In this document: piece after piece, positions 62,975-64,000 of the stretch | How positions within the stretch are numbered: the first letter of the stretch is position 1 | Layout: each line of letters begins with the position of its first letter | Origin: Qipengyuania flava | Lineage (GTDB): Bacteria; Pseudomonadota; Alphaproteobacteria; Sphingomonadales; Sphingomonadaceae | Assembly (NCBI RefSeq): GCF_011762005.1 | Contig: NZ_JAASQU010000003.1 | Location: forward strand, 1-64,000 | DNA: 64,000 nt | Reading direction: 5' to 3' | Program-made: the position numbers and the translations under genes | Notes under the pieces: model-generated | Seen by the model: the letters and a program-made list of their open reading frames with translations, nothing else | Database searches by the model: none | Told to the model about the DNA's origin: nothing

Positions 62975-63971
62975 TTTCGACCTCACTGTCATCTGGGCAT
63001 TCATCATCGCCTTCGCGGTCTTCGCCTACGTGGTGATGGACGGTTTCGACCTCGGCATCGGCATCCTCTTCCCGACCTTCGAGGTCGGGCCGGAACGCGA
63101 CCGCGCGATGAACTCGATCGCCCCCGTGTGGGACGGGAACGAAACGTGGCTGGTGCTGGGTGGCGGCGGCCTGTTCGCGGCATTCCCGCTGGCCTATGCG
63201 GTGGTGCTGCCCGCGACCTATCCGCTGATCATCGCGATGCTGCTGGGCCTCGTGTTCCGCGGCGTGGCCTTCGAATATCGCTGGCGCGATCCCGACCACC
63301 GGCGGCTGTGGGACGCGGCCTTCACCGGCGGCAGCCTCGTGGCGGCGATGGCACAGGGCATGACGCTGGGCGCGCTGCTGCAGGGTATCGAGGTGGTCGA
63401 TCGCGCTTATGCGGGAAGCTGGTTCGACTGGCTCACTCCCTATACGCTGCTGACAGGGCTCGGAACCGTTGCTGGCTATGCCCTGCTCGGCGCGACCTGG
63501 CTGGTGTGGAAGCTCGACGGACCCAGCCAGCATCATGCGCGGCAACTGGCCAAACGTGCCGCATGGGCTACTTTGGTACTGATGGGCGGTGTAAGCCTGT
63601 ACAATCTCGGCTTGCGCCCGGAATATGCCGTGCGCTGGCTGACTGCGCCGGAAATCTATTTCGTCGCGCCCGTCCCCGTCCTTACCGGCGTGGTCGCGAT
63701 CATGCTGCTGCGCTCGCTATCGGTCGAACGGCACAGCAAGCCGTTCTGGCTGAGCCTCGCGCTGTTCTTCTTCGGAATGGCCGGACTTGGCGTGACCATG
63801 TGGCCCTTCGTCGTGCCTCCGGGACTGACGATCTGGGATGCCGCAGCGCCCGAACGCAGCCAGGTGTTCATGCTGGTCGGAGTTGCAATAACGATGCCGC
63901 TGATCATCGCCTACACAGCCTGGGCCTATTGGGTGTTTCGCGGCAAGGTTGCCGATGAAGGTTACCACTGA
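62964..63971 (+). CDS. cydB: Cytochrome bd ubiquinol oxidase subunit II
   Basis: A 335-residue subunit with about eight helices and the conserved MDGFDLGIGIL and WDGNETWLVLGGGGLFAAFP motifs. It overlaps cydA by 11 bases and starts after GAGGAGG. The stop overlaps the next start (TGATG). Confidence 0.96.
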   Translation: MAVNFDLTVIWAFIIAFAVFAYVVMDGFDLGIGILFPTFEVGPERDRAMNSIAPVWDGNETWLVLGGGGLFAAFPLAYAVVLPATYPLIIAMLLGLVFRGVAFEYRWRDPDHRRLWDAAFTGGSLVAAMAQGMTLGALLQGIEVVDRAYAGSWFDWLTPYTLLTGLGTVAGYALLGATWLVWKLDGPSQHHARQLAKRAAWATLVLMGGVSLYNLGLRPEYAVRWLTAPEIYFVAPVPVLTGVVAIMLLRSLSVERHSKPFWLSLALFFFGMAGLGVTMWPFVVPPGLTIWDAAAPERSQVFMLVGVAITMPLIIAYTAWAYWVFRGKVADEGYH

Positions 63972-64000
63972 TGGCTGCACCCGACGAACGCCCGCTGTGG
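63971..64000 (+). CDS. Start of a probable bd-oxidase small subunit (DUF2474/CydX-like), partial
   Basis: Only ten residues are in the window (MAAPDERPLW). The start overlaps the cydB stop, which is the position where small DUF2474/CydX-type subunits of CIO-type oxidases are encoded, and their N-termini look like this. The call rests on position and a short match. Confidence 0.5.
   Translation, partial: MAAPDERPLW

Noticed and set aside
1-64000. CRISPR arrays, prophage or toxin-antitoxin clusters
   Set aside because: No regularly spaced repeats, phage structural genes or typical toxin pairs were seen anywhere in the window.

Overview
The window is high-GC chromosomal DNA of an alphaproteobacterium. 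I place it in the Sphingomonadales, most likely an Erythrobacteraceae-type organism. The grounds are a COQ9 homologue, a ubiquinol-cytochrome c chaperone next to a DUF177 gene, an hslVU operon, TonB-dependent receptors of the Xanthomonas/Caulobacter/Sphingomonas type, and dense operons with ATGA, GTGA or TGATG overlaps. Species cannot be read from the sequence. Apart from about 250 bases at the left edge, no stretch near 300 bases lacks a gene.

Left part (1-28.5 kb), mostly housekeeping. It holds an O-antigen/polysaccharide flippase and a convergent glycosyltransferase, a double retropepsin-like protease, an Atm1-type ABC exporter, a SulP transporter, a DJ-1/PfpI protein, bamE-hslV-hslU-ACT, and the cytochrome bc1 chaperone/DUF177/GNAT trio. 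Next come ssb, feoAB, COQ9, SCO/YcgN/metallopeptidase genes, ribD-ribE, an MsrQ-like heme protein, an aromatic aminotransferase, a DUF1134 gene and tRNA-Ser(GCT). Embedded here is a 3.5-kb three-gene module (an alkaline-phosphatase-superfamily membrane protein, a small YIDPATGS protein and a kinase-like/methyltransferase fusion). It is flanked by a perfect 47-bp direct repeat that duplicates the last codons and 3' hairpin of ssb, so it looks inserted at the 3' end of ssb.

Middle part (28.5-48.8 kb): a hexuronate/pectin utilisation locus directly after tRNA-Ser. It encodes uronate isomerase, a fructuronate-reductase-type enzyme, altronate dehydratase, a TRAP transporter, a GH43 enzyme, two esterases, a TonB receptor, a pectate lyase, KDG kinase, KduD, an RpiB-family isomerase (probably replacing KduI), a LacI regulator and an unassigned FAH/MhpD-family hydratase. 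Five copies of a 14-bp operator (GGWAACCGGTGTCA and one variant) lie in the four promoter regions of this locus, which defines a local LacI regulon.

Right part (48.8-64 kb). First is a seven-gene iron operon on the minus strand (exbB-exbD-tonB-siderophore receptor-PiuC-ferric-reductase-like-PepSY) with a Fur-like box upstream. Then comes a sulfide/persulfide island: a peroxiredoxin and a cysteine-free ArsR regulator on one side, and persulfide dioxygenase, two YeeE/YedE proteins, a DUF442 enzyme, sulfide:quinone oxidoreductase, SulP and a 53-residue HTH protein on the other. The two sides share a promoter region with a strong -35/-10 pair overlapped by a perfect palindrome. It is followed directly by cytochrome bd oxidase (cydAB) and the start of what is probably its small subunit, which fits SQR-derived electrons leaving through a sulfide-tolerant terminal oxidase.
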